From Macadamia tetraphylla (taxonomy: Eukaryota > Streptophyta > Magnoliopsida > Proteales > Proteaceae), in assembly GCA_022985045.1 (NCBI GenBank), contig CM040961.1, forward strand, positions 60,856,439 through 60,920,438: a stretch of 64,000 bases of DNA, in the 5' to 3' direction. Positions 25,184-35,650 of the stretch are shown here, one piece after another. The translations under genes and the position numbers were made by a program. Numbering within the stretch: the stretch's first letter is position 1; every line of letters begins with the position of its first letter. The notes beneath the pieces were generated by a model. That model was given only the letters and a program-made list of their open reading frames with translations. It was not told the DNA's origin and made no database searches.

Positions 25184-26205
25184 ATAGACCAAATCATAAA
25201 CCCTGAACCAAACCAAACCAACCCAAACTAGACCAAACCCTAAACCCTGAACCAAACCAAACCAACCCAAACTAGACCAAACCCGAAACCCTAAACCAAA
25301 CCAAACCAAACCAAACCCTGAACCAAACCAAACCAACCCAAACCATACCCTGAACCAAACCAAACCAAACCAACCCAACCCAAACTAGACCAAAACCTAA
25401 ACCCTGAACCAGACCAAACCCTAAACCCTGAACCAAACCAAACTAACCCAAACTAGACCAAACCAAACTAAACCCTGAACCCAAACCAAACCAAACCCTA
25501 AACCCTGAATCAAACCAAACCAACCCAAACCAAACCAAACCCTAAACCCTGAACCAAACCAAACCAACCCAAACCAAACCAACCTAAACCAGACCAAAAC
25601 CTAAACCTTGAACCAGACCAAACCCTAAACCCTAAACCAAACCAAACCAACCCAAACCAGACCAAGCCCTAAACCCTGAACCAAACCAAACTAACCCAAA
25701 CCAGACCAAACCCTAAACTCTGAACCCAAACCAAACCAACCCAAACCAGACCAAACCCTAAACCCTGAACCAAACTAAATCAGCCCAAACCAAATCGACC
25801 CAAACCAGACCAAACCCTAAACCCTGAACCAAACCAAACCAACCCAAACTAGACCAAACCCTAAACCCTGAACCAAACCAAACCAGCCCAACCCAAACCA
25901 GACCGAACCCTAAACCCTAATCTAAACCGAACCCTAAACCCTAATCTAAACCAAACCCTAAACCCTAACTTAAACCCAAACCCTAAACCCTAACTTGAAC
26001 CAAACCCTAAACCCTAATCTAAACCAAACCCTAAACCCTAATCTAAACCAAATCCTAAACCCTAATCTAAACCAAACCCTAAACCCGCCTAAAACCCGAA
26101 CGTAAACCCGAACCCAAAACTAAATCCAACCTTAAATCAAACCTTAAAATTAAACCAAACCATAAATTTAAACCAGACCAGACCAATCCCTATCCAAACC
26201 AAAAC
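25184..26205 (+). repeat. degenerate telomere-like minisatellite within the LTR
   Basis: About 1 kb of variants of aaaccctaaaccctgaacc joined to caaaccaaaccaaccc. The plant telomere heptamer CCCTAAA recurs more than ten times. The right end (25910-26090) shifts to aaaccctaaaccctaatct units. Confidence 0.85.
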
Positions 26206-26387
26206 TTACCGACCTGTCCACTGTTATTTACATGATAAGAAACTCCACCAAAGCCTGTTGTCGCCTAGTTTAGGAGTAGCCGCCCAGTCTAGGGGAATGT
26301 CTGAAGGCATAAATGGGGTGCCACGGAGTATAACCAGGGGACACATGCCCTATTACCTACACAAATGGGGTGACATGAGGGGGGAGT

Positions 26388-26500
26388 CCGTGTAAACCCT
26401 TACACAATCCGTGTAAGGCCTTACATGGATTGTGTAAGGGATTACAAATCCGTGTAAGCCCTTACACGGATTTGTGGGGGGCTTACATGGATTTGGCCAC
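26388..26500 (+). promoter_or_regulatory. cluster of palindromes upstream of the LTR TATA box
   Basis: A perfect 13-bp inverted repeat (AAATCCGTGTAAG, 26446-26458, and its complement at 26461-26473) is separated by two bases. A second near-palindrome lies at 26406-26431 and half-copies flank both. The cluster ends about 50-75 bp before the TATA box at 26548, where U3 enhancer elements would sit. Confidence 0.6.
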
Positions 26501-26798
26501 CCTCTCATGGCCTCATCCTTTTTACACCCCTACCCCTCCTCCTCTCCTATAAATAGTGACCCCTAGGTCACTGTAAAATGGGGACAGAAAACAACAGAGA
26601 TAAAAATCCCTAAAGAAAACATTGTTCCAAAAGAGAGAAAGAAAAAAAAAAAGAAGAAGAGTGTAAGCATCCCGAGCCTAACTTACTAAGTTAGCTGACG
26701 TTGACTGCCTCATTTTTGGAAGCCCAGGTTGTCCATATCAGGTTAGTACTGAACTCCTGTTCAAGTTCTTTTTATTTAAATTCAATACTTTTATTATA

Positions 26799-27420
26799 GC
26801 GTGGAAGCTCTGCCCAAAGTTCCCGAGCTAATTCCAACCCTAGAAATACGGTGCAGAAGTTCTGCCCAAAATTCCTGAGCTGATTTCAACCTTAGAAATA
26901 CGACGCGGAAGCTCTGCCCAAAATTCCTGAGCTAATTTCAACCCTAAAATTATGGTGCGAAAGTTCTGCCTAAAATTCCCGAGTTGATTCCAACCCTAGA
27001 ATTACGGCGCAGAAGCGTTACCCAAAATTCCTGAGCTGATTCCAACCCTAGAAATACGGCACAAAAGCTTTGCCCAAAATTTTTGAGTTGATTCCAACCC
27101 TAGAAATACGACGCGGAAGCTCTATCCAAAATTCCTGAGATGATTCCAACCCTAGAATTACGGTGCGGAAGCTCTGCCCAAAATTCCCGAGCTGATTCTA
27201 ACCCTAGAAATATGGCGTAAAAGCTCTGCTCAAAATTCCTGAGCTGATTCCAACCCTAGAAATATGACTCAGAAGCTCTACATAAAATTTCTAAAGCTGA
27301 TTCCAACCCTAGGAATACGATGTTAAAGCCCTACCCAAATTTCCAGAGTTGATTCCGATTCCAGACATATAACATGGAAGCCCTATTCAGATTCCCGAAA
27401 ATCAGAATCCGTAGTCACAC
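26799..27420 (+). repeat. 52-bp tandem array, about 12 units
   Basis: Units follow the pattern gYgcggaagctctgccca, then aaattcctgagctgattcc, then aaccctagaaatacg. Sequence decays towards the right end. The array lies downstream of the TATA box, so it would be transcribed as part of R/U5. Confidence 0.85.
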
Positions 27421-28301
27421 CCTAGAAAAGAAGCCCTGTCAACTTTCTTACCCAGGGGCCAGAAGTTTTTTATTTCCCCAAGAAAGAGAGAAAAAATTGA
27501 ATCGTTGCCCCTGAGTCGAGGAAAATTATCGAAAAATTCATTATTTTCATCGGTCATTATCATGTAGATACTATATTGTAATTTCATTTGCATCATTTAT
27601 GAATATATTTTTTTATGTGTTTATTGCATAAAATAATGATTTACAGTTATAGTTTCATGTATTAATTTTGGTATCTGTTCATTAAATGTAATTTGTTTCA
27701 TCATTTCATGTGTTACCACATGTGTTCCTCACATGAAATAACGATTATGATTTTCCTATCATAGAGCATCGCACGTGTATGCAGATAAGATAATTGCATT
27801 TTTTCATTATTTTATGTTGAATTCTTTCAAGCAAGTTTATGTATATATGTTTGCATTATTTCATGTAATAGGACTTTTGTGCTAGCTTAGACTGTTAAAA
27901 TTCTCAGGGGAGAATATCTGAAATCCAAGCTTCTGGTAGAAAGACCGAAAATTCTGGGGGAGGTGAGTGCCTAACACCTTCCCATACTCATAAATTGACA
28001 CGGACCCCTATCTCTGGAACAGACCAAAATATGAAGTCAAACTCAGGGGTTCCTTTCTTTTACAGGAATCCAACCCCCTACTCGAGCTCGATCCCTCGAT
28101 CAAAATTGGGCTCCACCATAGGGTTCTAGGCCCTAAATTTTAGATGGAAACTCCAAACATCATGCTTTCCCCATCCCCCCAAGTCAGACCATGTTTTGGA
28201 GACCATTCAATCCATTCTCCCCTGCTAAGGAGACCAGAGGTGAGAAGGAAGGATAGAGCGGAAAACAGAGAAAAAGAGTAAAAAGGTATTTTCCCTTACA
28301 A

Positions 28302-28319
28302 TGGCGACTCCACTGGGGA
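28302..28319 (+). other. primer binding site of the Tat/Ogre-like element
   Basis: TGGCGACTCCACTGGGGA lies one base after the LTR end. This is the tRNA-derived primer site type seen in Tat/Ogre elements rather than the methionine type used by the other elements here. Confidence 0.75.
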
Positions 28320-29180
28320 TTGTCAAACTTTCTATACCAGAAGCTTATAATGAATGTTAGAATTTTCTCCCCCCTCATCATCATTGTGTGCAAACATGTT
28401 TGTATATTGCTTGTTAACTGCATCATGCATCATGTTCGAAGTGAAATCAGTTGACGAGGGTACTCCCTGTCAGGCCTGGACCCTCGAGGAGGTCAGTGCA
28501 TGATATATGAAGTTCTCTGAGATCAAATGATGCCCACTTCTTACATAAGAATTCTTGAAGTGAAATTGGTTGATGAGGATGGTTGTCGATAGTTCGAAAC
28601 CTTCAGGGTGATAGAACATATCGGGCTATTCTGAGATTAACTAATGGCACTTTCTACACTACACTTGTGCACACACTCACTCACGGATACACCTACCCCT
28701 GTGATTAGTCGACTGAACCCATGTAATGTCATGGACAATCACCGGCAAAGTCACACCCCTTGATACAGTACCATCTAGTATATCAAACGAACCACGTAGC
28801 CATGATTCACTTTCAGTGATAGGTATATCGGTTCTGTTAAGGGTAACCTTATTTTGTCCTATAGCCTTACCCATTGCATCGCATCATATAGGAACTAGAC
28901 CATCAAACAACTAGGGTACGCCACAAACTAACTCAGTAATTGTTTGCGGTTCAAGTTAGAACCTTTCTAGCTTGTTTCATCTAGGGTGAGATTTTTCCTG
29001 TATATGTTTAAACTTGACGTGTTCCTTGACAATTGGGAATTGAGAGATGCAGCTAGATCGGTTTTGGTTCCCGCAACCGTGCCTGTGGGGTGATTCCCAC
29101 TTCACCACATTATATTAGCATGTGTTCCAAACTGATAATGTTCCATAGAACCAATCCCAGAGTCAGGAATAATTAGGTAT
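28320..29180 (+). other. leader of the Tat/Ogre-like element, left part
   Basis: Untranslated leader between the primer site and the copia insertion; it resumes at 39146. It contains two diverged copies of a gaagtgaaatcagttgacgagg-like block near 28439 and 28558. No coding sequence. Confidence 0.6.
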
Positions 29181-30697
29181 TGAAATAACCTAGAGGGGGG
29201 GTGAATAGGTTATACTAGTGGAATTAGACTCTTTTCGGTAAATAGGTCACTTGTGTGACAGCAAGTTAAAATAATACAGAGAAAATAAAATAAGAACAGC
29301 CACAACACAAGATTTATAGTGGTTCGACTCAATTCGAGTCTAGTCCACTCCCTACAAGAATCCTCTTGTAAGGTATTCCACTAGTTCTCCCTTTCAGTAC
29401 AGTAGATAGGGAAGAAAACCTTTACAATCTTTTTATGGATAAGAGTATCCTTACAAATTTCCTTTCCAGGCAGAGAGACGTCTTTACAATCTCTTTTAAA
29501 GATAGAGAGAGACCTTTCTCTTTTTAGGATAAGAGAATCCTTACAATCCTAAGTACAGTCTAGAATTGTAAGAACAAAGATTAATAAGAAATAGTAGAAT
29601 AAGAGGAATACCTCAAGTGTGGTGCAAATGAGAATGAATAATAAATGATGAGTGATGCACCTTTTGTAAAGTCCTCTCTTACGGCTTTGACTTGCACATG
29701 AGAGAGTAGAGGACTTTGATTGAGACTTGAGCCTCTTGTTTGGGATTTGTGTAATAGAATAACTCAAGTAGAAATAAACTTCTTTAATGCTTGCAACAAT
29801 GCTCTTAAAGCTCTTTCTTAATGAATATTTAATTAAGAGTGATTTGGGTATTTATAGGTGAACTTAGTGAAGCATTTTAGACAGGGAATCAGGCTCTAAT
29901 GGACATATTCTGGGTCCATCGGTCGACCACCATCGGTAGCCGGTCGACCGCCAAGAGCCGTTGTAGGCAAAATATAGTCGTTGGGGCACTTTCAGGCAGT
30001 AACCGATCGATCGGGACTTTCAACCGGTCGACCGCCTATGGTCTCGGACAGGTCCAGTCGATCGGGGCTTCCAGCAGGTCGACCACCTATGGTCCCGGGT
30101 GGTTCCGGTAGACCGGGGCTTCCAGCCGGTCGACTGCCAACATGACATGCTCTGTTTTGACAGAATGCTGTCATACTGACCAGTCATTAGTTTTTTTACC
30201 ATAACCTTTCGGTCTGACTTCAGAATGATCTGAGATCAGTTGCGTTGGAATCACAACTCAATTTCCTACAACTTCTATGAAGGATTCATCTCCTAATACT
30301 AATTTTAAGATTCCCTAAAATACCCTTGAGTCAGGTTACTGTGTGTTCCACACCACTTAGAGACTTTCCATACCTGGTCAAGGCATGCTCTATGGTCATT
30401 CTAATATGATGCAATGCACAGGCATGAGGTGAGTGCATATAAGTATGTGGAAATTACAAATTACATTAAAAATAACTAATCTATCCTAGTGGTCTTCTTC
30501 TTCACTTGAACCTTCCATTCTTTGGCCCTTCATCTTCTTTCCTTCTTGTTTGTTGTTTCATGTCTTTAAGCTTCATGTCTTGATTCGACCTTCTAAGGGT
30601 TTCTTCAAGCTAATCACACTTTATCAACCAAGTTAAAGATGTATGTTTGTTTGTTAACACCAAAACATGGCAAGAAGTGTGGACATGTTTCCCAACA
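29181..30697 (-). mobile_element. 3' LTR of the Sirevirus-like element
   Basis: Minus-strand LTR, TGTTGGGAAACATG to CTAGGTTATTTCA. The TATA box cctataaataccc lies at about 29848-29859 on the minus strand. A cluster of GGTCGACC-type palindromes lies upstream of it at 29917-30146. Length is 1,517 bp. Confidence 0.93.
29917..30146 (-). promoter_or_regulatory. GGTCGACC palindrome cluster in the Sirevirus LTR promoter
   Basis: Seven or more occurrences of ggtcgacc, gatcgatcg or near variants lie 60-300 bp upstream of the TATA box, many followed by gcctatgg or ggggcttccag. The same cluster recurs at 38366-38590 in the other LTR and, unexpectedly, at 32340-32490 inside the element. Confidence 0.7.
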
Positions 30698-31064
30698 ATC
30701 TCCCCCTTTTTGGTGATGACAAACAAACATAGACAATGAAACCAAATACAAGAAATAATTTGACTATCTCTGTGTAAAGATCAATAGGATAATGAAATTC
30801 AGAGTCAGAAAGTAAACAAGGATAGATAAATTCATTTCCATAAACAATTAAAGATAATAGGATCATTGTCATTGTCAGAAGTAAATCTTCTCCCCCTTTT
30901 GTCAACAGCAAAAAGGTAATCAAAACGACACAAAAAAAAAAAATACTCCCCCTGAGTATGTGCCACATAGAAAAATATCATAAGTTCAACTTTCCATAAA
31001 TGTCAAAAGTATATAATAATAAACGACAGAAACAAACATGAAGTTTCAAAAAGAAACATAATTC
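30698..31064 (-). other. 3' non-coding region with multiple polypurine tracts
   Basis: On the minus strand, tracts read aaaaagggggagat at the LTR border (30698-30711), caaaagggggagaag near 30891 and ctcagggggagtat near 30944. Repeated tracts before the 3' LTR are a known Sirevirus feature. A 104-codon frame here is a chance ORF. Confidence 0.75.
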
Positions 31065-32138
31065 CTAATCTGCTGCATCCTCATCCTCCATGTCCGCCTC
31101 GTCATCGTCTTCTTCATCATCCTCATCGTCCTCGTCGTTACGGAGGAGCTTGAGAATCTCATTCTGCTTTCTTTCCATTTTTGCCAACTGGGCAAGGATG
31201 ATGTTTCCAACTTTCTGAAGATCAGCAACAGTTGCATAGGCTGATGTCTCATCACTGCCTGGTTGTTGTGGCTGGCTGGGTCCAGCAGTAGTCTTTTTGG
31301 AGTGTGTGGGCTGCTGGGGAAGAAGATGCATTTTGCGAATGATGGAAAGATTGATCTCTTGAGGAAATGGGTCAAATGATTCACCAAAAAAATCTGCTTG
31401 GAAGTGGTCCATGATTTGGCAAATCATCCGTCCATAGGGTAGATTTCCCTTTTGAAGTCTATCACCATGGGTAATCATGGTTTTGAGCAGAATGTAAGGA
31501 AGGTTGATGGAGTGCAGTTTTGCAGAACCACGATGGGTAAGATAGGCATGAAATGGGGAGACTTCATCTCTATGACCACTCTTTGGGAGAATGTTGTAAG
31601 AGATGATAAGATTGACAATCCTCCCTATATCAGTGAGTTCCTTAGCCTTAATTTTGTGTGTATTAGCATATTCCTTCATAATGCTAGAATACACACAGTC
31701 AACATGCATGAATTGTTCTATGTAGGTCTTGGGTTGGTAGTATTTGAGGTCCCCTGTCACAGAAATGTCTAGGATTTCTCCTAAAATCAGAATGTCGATG
31801 TCTATTGGAATGCCCTTAACATAGGAATGGACCAAAAGGTTGTCACCTTCACCAAAGAAGGTAAGGTTACAAAAGAACATTTTGACTAGATGGGGATAAC
31901 AATGGGAGTCAAGTTTGAGAATGTTGCCCCATCCCAAGGCATCAAAAAGGTCTTTGATGTTATACCTGGACAAAGAGTTGGTATTGATGGTCCTACCTTG
32001 CTCTATGTTACGAGAGATGTAGAGATCCCATGATTCTTGAGCAATGGTGGAGGAGAACCATGTATCTTTGTCAGAGGCCTTCCTTTTTCCCTTCTGAGCC
32101 ACGGTTTTCTTGCCTCTATGTGGGCGGTGAGAGTCCAT
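31065..32138 (-). CDS. extra ORF of the Sirevirus-like element, 'putative plant transposon protein' family
   Basis: Intact 357-residue ORF on the same strand as gag-pol, 457 bp downstream of the pol stop. The N-terminus is basic (HRPHRGKKTVAQKGKRK). Residues of roughly 40-250 form the family domain: LGWGNILKLDSHCYPHLV, KMFFCNLT, DIGRIVNLIISYNILP and LPYILLK. The end has a short heptad-like stretch (LAQLAKMERKQNEILKLL) and an acidic tail (DEDDEEDDDEADMED). It matches the antisense gene at 10625-12094 in the same order. Sireviruses often have an extra ORF at this place, sometimes called env-like, but no signal peptide or membrane segment is seen here. It is the only undamaged frame of the element. 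Function is unknown; a role for the element is inference from its intactness. Confidence 0.8.
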   Translation of the reverse strand: MDSHRPHRGKKTVAQKGKRKASDKDTWFSSTIAQESWDLYISRNIEQGRTINTNSLSRYNIKDLFDALGWGNILKLDSHCYPHLVKMFFCNLTFFGEGDNLLVHSYVKGIPIDIDILILGEILDISVTGDLKYYQPKTYIEQFMHVDCVYSSIMKEYANTHKIKAKELTDIGRIVNLIISYNILPKSGHRDEVSPFHAYLTHRGSAKLHSINLPYILLKTMITHGDRLQKGNLPYGRMICQIMDHFQADFFGESFDPFPQEINLSIIRKMHLLPQQPTHSKKTTAGPSQPQQPGSDETSAYATVADLQKVGNIILAQLAKMERKQNEILKLLRNDEDDEDDEEDDDEADMEDEDAAD

Positions 32139-32594
32139 GATGATTAGAGGTGTAAGAGAGAAAGAGATGCAAGGGTTTTGGGAGATGAATAGGAATGAAT
32201 CTCAAGAGATCTAGGGTAGAAGGAAGTTCTAAGCTAGGGTTTTGGGAGATGAATAGTCGAAATAGGGTTTTAGGCCAAATAGGATTCTAAAGTTTAAAAA
32301 AAAAAAGGGTTAAAAAGTCGATTTTAAAGAGTCCAGAATCGAATTTTCGGCGGCGCCGATCGATCAGTTATATGGTGACGGTCAACCGGTAACCCTTTCG
32401 GTTAGAGGCGATCGACCGGAAGTCATTGGAGGTCGATCGACAAACTATTCGGTCAGTGCCGGTCGACCGGTATATTGGGGCGGTCGACCAGGTTAGTCCA
32501 AGAAGTTTTAGAACCTAAAAGATTATGGCTGTGGAAAGGATTTTTCAAGTCCGGGCTTGTGGAAAAGAATTTTCAAGAAGAAATGTTTATTCAT
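32139..32594 (-). promoter_or_regulatory. spacer ahead of the extra ORF, with LTR-like palindromes and a leader
   Basis: From the pol stop towards the ORF this contains, at 32340-32490, a cluster of ggtcgacc, gatcgaccgg and ggtcgatcgac palindromes like those of the LTR promoter. An AT-rich stretch (aaatcgactttttaac, ttttttaaac) and a leader with two copies of tattcatctcccaaaaccct follow. It looks like an internal promoter and 5' untranslated region; this is inference. Confidence 0.5.
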
Positions 32595-34670
32595 TCAGCC
32601 AAACGGGTTGCAAATGCCAAGCTCCTTCCTTTGGAAACTAAAACGCTCTTCACCAAGAGGTTTAGTAAATATATCTGCAAGTTGTTTATCAGTCTCAATG
32701 AATTCTAGAGAGACATCGCCATTTTGAATGGTGTCTCATAGAAAGTGGTGTCGAATATGATTGTGCTTTGCCCTTGAGTGTAAAATGGGATTTTTACTCA
32801 AATTTATGGCACTGGTGTTATCGCACATGATTGGGCAAGATTCGAAACGCACTCCAAAGTCCTGGAGAGTTTGCTTCATCTAAAGGATTTGAGCACAACA
32901 TCTACCAGTGCAACATATTCAACTACATGGTAGATAAAGCAGCGGAGTTTTGTTTCTTGCTAAACCAAGAGACAAGGAAAGAGCCGAGAAAGTGACAAGT
33001 ACCACTGGTACTTTTTCTATCAATATGGCAACCTGTGAAGTTAGCATCAGAAAAGCTGACCAAGTCAAGGGGTTGGTTTTTGGGGTACCATAACCCAACA
33101 TCACAAGTGCTTTTCAGATATTTAAAAATTCTTTTCTGACGGTGAGGTGAGATCTCTTGGGATCGACTTGAAACCGAGCACATGCACATACCTTGTACAT
33201 GATGTCGGTCTACTTGCTTTTAGATATAGGAGGCTTCCAATCATGCCTCTATATCTAGTTACATCCTCGAAGTTCCATCCTCATCGTTGGTTAGTTTTAA
33301 GGATGAGCTCATCGAGATGTCTGAAGATTTTTGTTGTTAATGTCAAATTTCTTTAGACTCCTTAGTGTACTGCTTTGATTTATGAAAATTCCATTATCGT
33401 TTGTTTTATTTGAAGTCCAAGGAAGAAATTTAACTCTCCCATCATACTCATTTCAAATTCCTTTGCTCATTTTATTCTTGAAATCGGTACACATTCTCTC
33501 GTTAGTTGAGCCAAAAATGATATCATCTACATAGATTTGAACAATGAGTATGTCATTCTTGAGTTCTTCACGAGCGGGTTGTGTCAATCCTCCCCCTTGA
33601 GAAGCCACTTTCTATCAAGAAAGTACTTAATCTCTCATACCAAGCTCTAGGGGCTTGTTTGAGTCCATACAGAGCTTTCTCAAGTTTATAGATGGTTTGG
33701 AAACTTAGGGTCTTCAAAGCCGAGAGGTTGAGCTACATATACCTCTTCTTGAATGTATCCATTCAAGAAGGCACTTTTGACATCCATTTGATATAGTTTA
33801 AAGTTCTTACGGCATGCAAAAGCTAGTAACATTCTAATGGACTCCAACCTTGCTACTGGTGCATAGGTTTCATCATAGTCTATTCCCTCTTGCTGGTTAT
33901 ACCCTTTGGCAACTATTCTTGCTTTGTTTCTCACTATGTTCCCATCTTCATCCAGTTTATTACGAAAGACCCACTTAGCACCAATGATGGTGTGGTGGTG
34001 AGTCTAGGGACAAGTTCCCATACCTTGCTTCTTTCAAGCTGGTGAAGCTCCTCTTGCATAGCTATAATCCAATCCTTGTCTTTTAGTGCTTCTTCTATGT
34101 TCTTGGGTTCGATCCTTGAGATAAATGCAGTGTGATTGCATACCTCTCGGGTTTTAGATCTAGTCTGGATTTTTTCATCTAGATCTCCTATGATGTTTTC
34201 TAAGGGATGATTCTTATGCGGAATGACTTCCTTAGGTAGTGTTTCTAATTTTTCTATGGTAACATCATTTGAATCATTAAGAGAAATATCATTAGTTTTG
34301 TTCTTAAGTTCATCAATTATAATATCATCATCATCAACAAGAGATTTGTTTAAGTCATTAGGTAAAGATTCATCAAATCTTACATTCATAGATTCTTCAA
34401 CCATTAAAGATTTTTTATTAAAAACTCTATATGCCCTACTGTTTAGTGAGTATCCTCAGAATATTCCTTCATCAGATTTTGCATCAAATTTTTCAAGATA
34501 ATTTTTTGTGTTTAAGATGAAGCATTTACATCCAAATACTCTAAAGTAGTTTACTTTTGGTATTTTACCAAAGTATAGTTCATAAGGTGTTTTAGAAAGT
34601 AAAGGTCTAAGGATTATTCTATTTAGTACATAACATCTTTGTATTCTGACTTCACCCAAAAGTACTTAGG
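32595..34670 (-). pseudogene. copia reverse transcriptase and RNase H (decayed)
   Basis: Minus strand, from right to left. The linker after integrase includes VFGCKCFILN near 34540. The RT start at about 34100 reads WIIAMQEELHQLERSKVWELV. After a frameshift near 33935, RT continues as ARIVAKGYNQQEGIDYDETYAPVAR and QMDVKSAFLNGYI. The catalytic YVDDIIFG near 33510-33545 is intact, but frameshifts and stops flank it. RNase H follows (SFSDANFTGCHIDRKSTSG near 33040), and the end near 32640 reads QLADIFTKPLGEERF. The frame ends at TGA 32595-32597. Copies element RNA in virus-like particles when intact; here broken in at least three places. Confidence 0.88.
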
Positions 34671-35640
34671 CAAAGAATACTCATTAAGCATAGTCCTTGC
34701 AGTCTCTTGTAATGACCTATTTTTCCTTTCAACTACCCCATTAGATTGAGGCGTTCTAGGAGCAGAGAAGTTATGGTCAATACCATACTTGTTGCAGTAT
34801 AAGTCAAATTGATTTATATTGTCAAATTCTTCTCTATGGTCACTCCTCACAGAGGTTATAGTATACCCTTTCTGATTTTGCAATCTGTTACATAGAGTTG
34901 CAAATTCATCGAAGGTATCATTTTTATTTTTCAGAAAAATAGTCCAAGTGTATCTAGAATAGTCATCAACAATTACAAAGGTGTAATTTTTACCACTCAT
35001 ACTAGATATGTTGATAGGTCCAAATAAGTCTAGGTGAAGTAGTTCCAATGGTCTAGAGGAAGAGACAATATTCTTCGACTTGTGGGAGACTTTGGTTTGT
35101 TTGCCTTTTTGACGGGCATCACAAAAACTATCTATTTCATACTTGATTTTAGGGAGGTTCCTCACGAGATCCTTGGATGCTATGGTTTGAATCAACTTGA
35201 CATTTATATGTCCAAGTCTTCTATGCCATAATGAAGACTCACTATGGTTAGAAACCAAGCATGCATTTAAGGAACTTACTTCATCAAGTATACAAACATA
35301 AATATTGTTTTTCCTAGACCCTTTTAGTATTAGATTATTATTTGCATCTTTGATGCAACAATGGGAGACATTGAATTCTACTTTGTATCCAATGCTACAT
35401 AATTGACTTACACTTAGGAGATTATAGTTCAAATTTTCACAAAGTAAGCGTTTGAGATTGAAATACCTCCAAGTTTTATTTTTCCAATACCAGCAATCTT
35501 TCCTTTTTGTCATCTCCAAGAGACCCATCCTCCATCGTAGTCCGTAAGCTTGAGAATAGGTTCTTGTTGGATGTCATGTGTTTGGAGCATCCACTGTCGA
35601 TGACCCATTCAGCTTCCACCTTATTCTTCAAGCAAACCTA
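34623..35640 (-). pseudogene. copia protease and integrase (decayed)
   Basis: Protease site WVIDSGCSKHMTS lies at about 35585-35625 with the catalytic Asp-Ser-Gly intact, just upstream of the open frame 35528-34623. That frame holds the pre-integrase zinc region (LWHRRLGHINVKLI, then CDARQKGKQ, where the last cysteine of CxxC is replaced). The core has its three acidic residues in context: LHLDLFGP, RSDHREEF and VVERKNRSLQ. After residue 290 it shifts frame. When functional, the protein inserts element cDNA into the genome. A lost zinc ligand and a frameshift make this copy defective. Confidence 0.87.
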
Positions 35641-35650
35641 TAACAGAAAT

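Larger units (their letters stand above)
24841..28300 (+). mobile_element. 5' LTR (3.46 kb) of a Tat/Ogre-like gypsy element
   Basis: The LTR starts TGTAGACACC at 24841 and ends CCCTTACA at 28300, one base before a tRNA-type primer site. It carries three unusual blocks: a telomere-like minisatellite at 25184-26205, a palindrome cluster at 26388-26500 upstream of a TATA box (tataaata, 26548-26555), and a 52-bp tandem array at 26799-27420. The partner 3' LTR is absent from the window. ORFs inside the repeats are artefacts of composition. Confidence 0.82.

Noticed and set aside
25154..25378. Minus-strand Gly/Phe/Trp-rich ORF
   Set aside because: It is translated telomere-like repeat; composition explains it fully.
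26799..27420. Regular repeats that might suggest a CRISPR array
   Set aside because: Units are contiguous 52-bp tandem repeats without unique spacers, inside a plant LTR.
31046..31387. 113-codon minus-strand ORF overlapping the copia extra ORF
   Set aside because: Out-of-frame shadow of the intact 357-codon ORF over its acidic, repeat-like end.
31065..32138. Considered as a Sirevirus envelope-like protein
   Set aside because: No signal peptide, membrane segment or glycosylation-rich outer domain is visible. The sequence instead matches the antisense passenger gene at 10625-12094.
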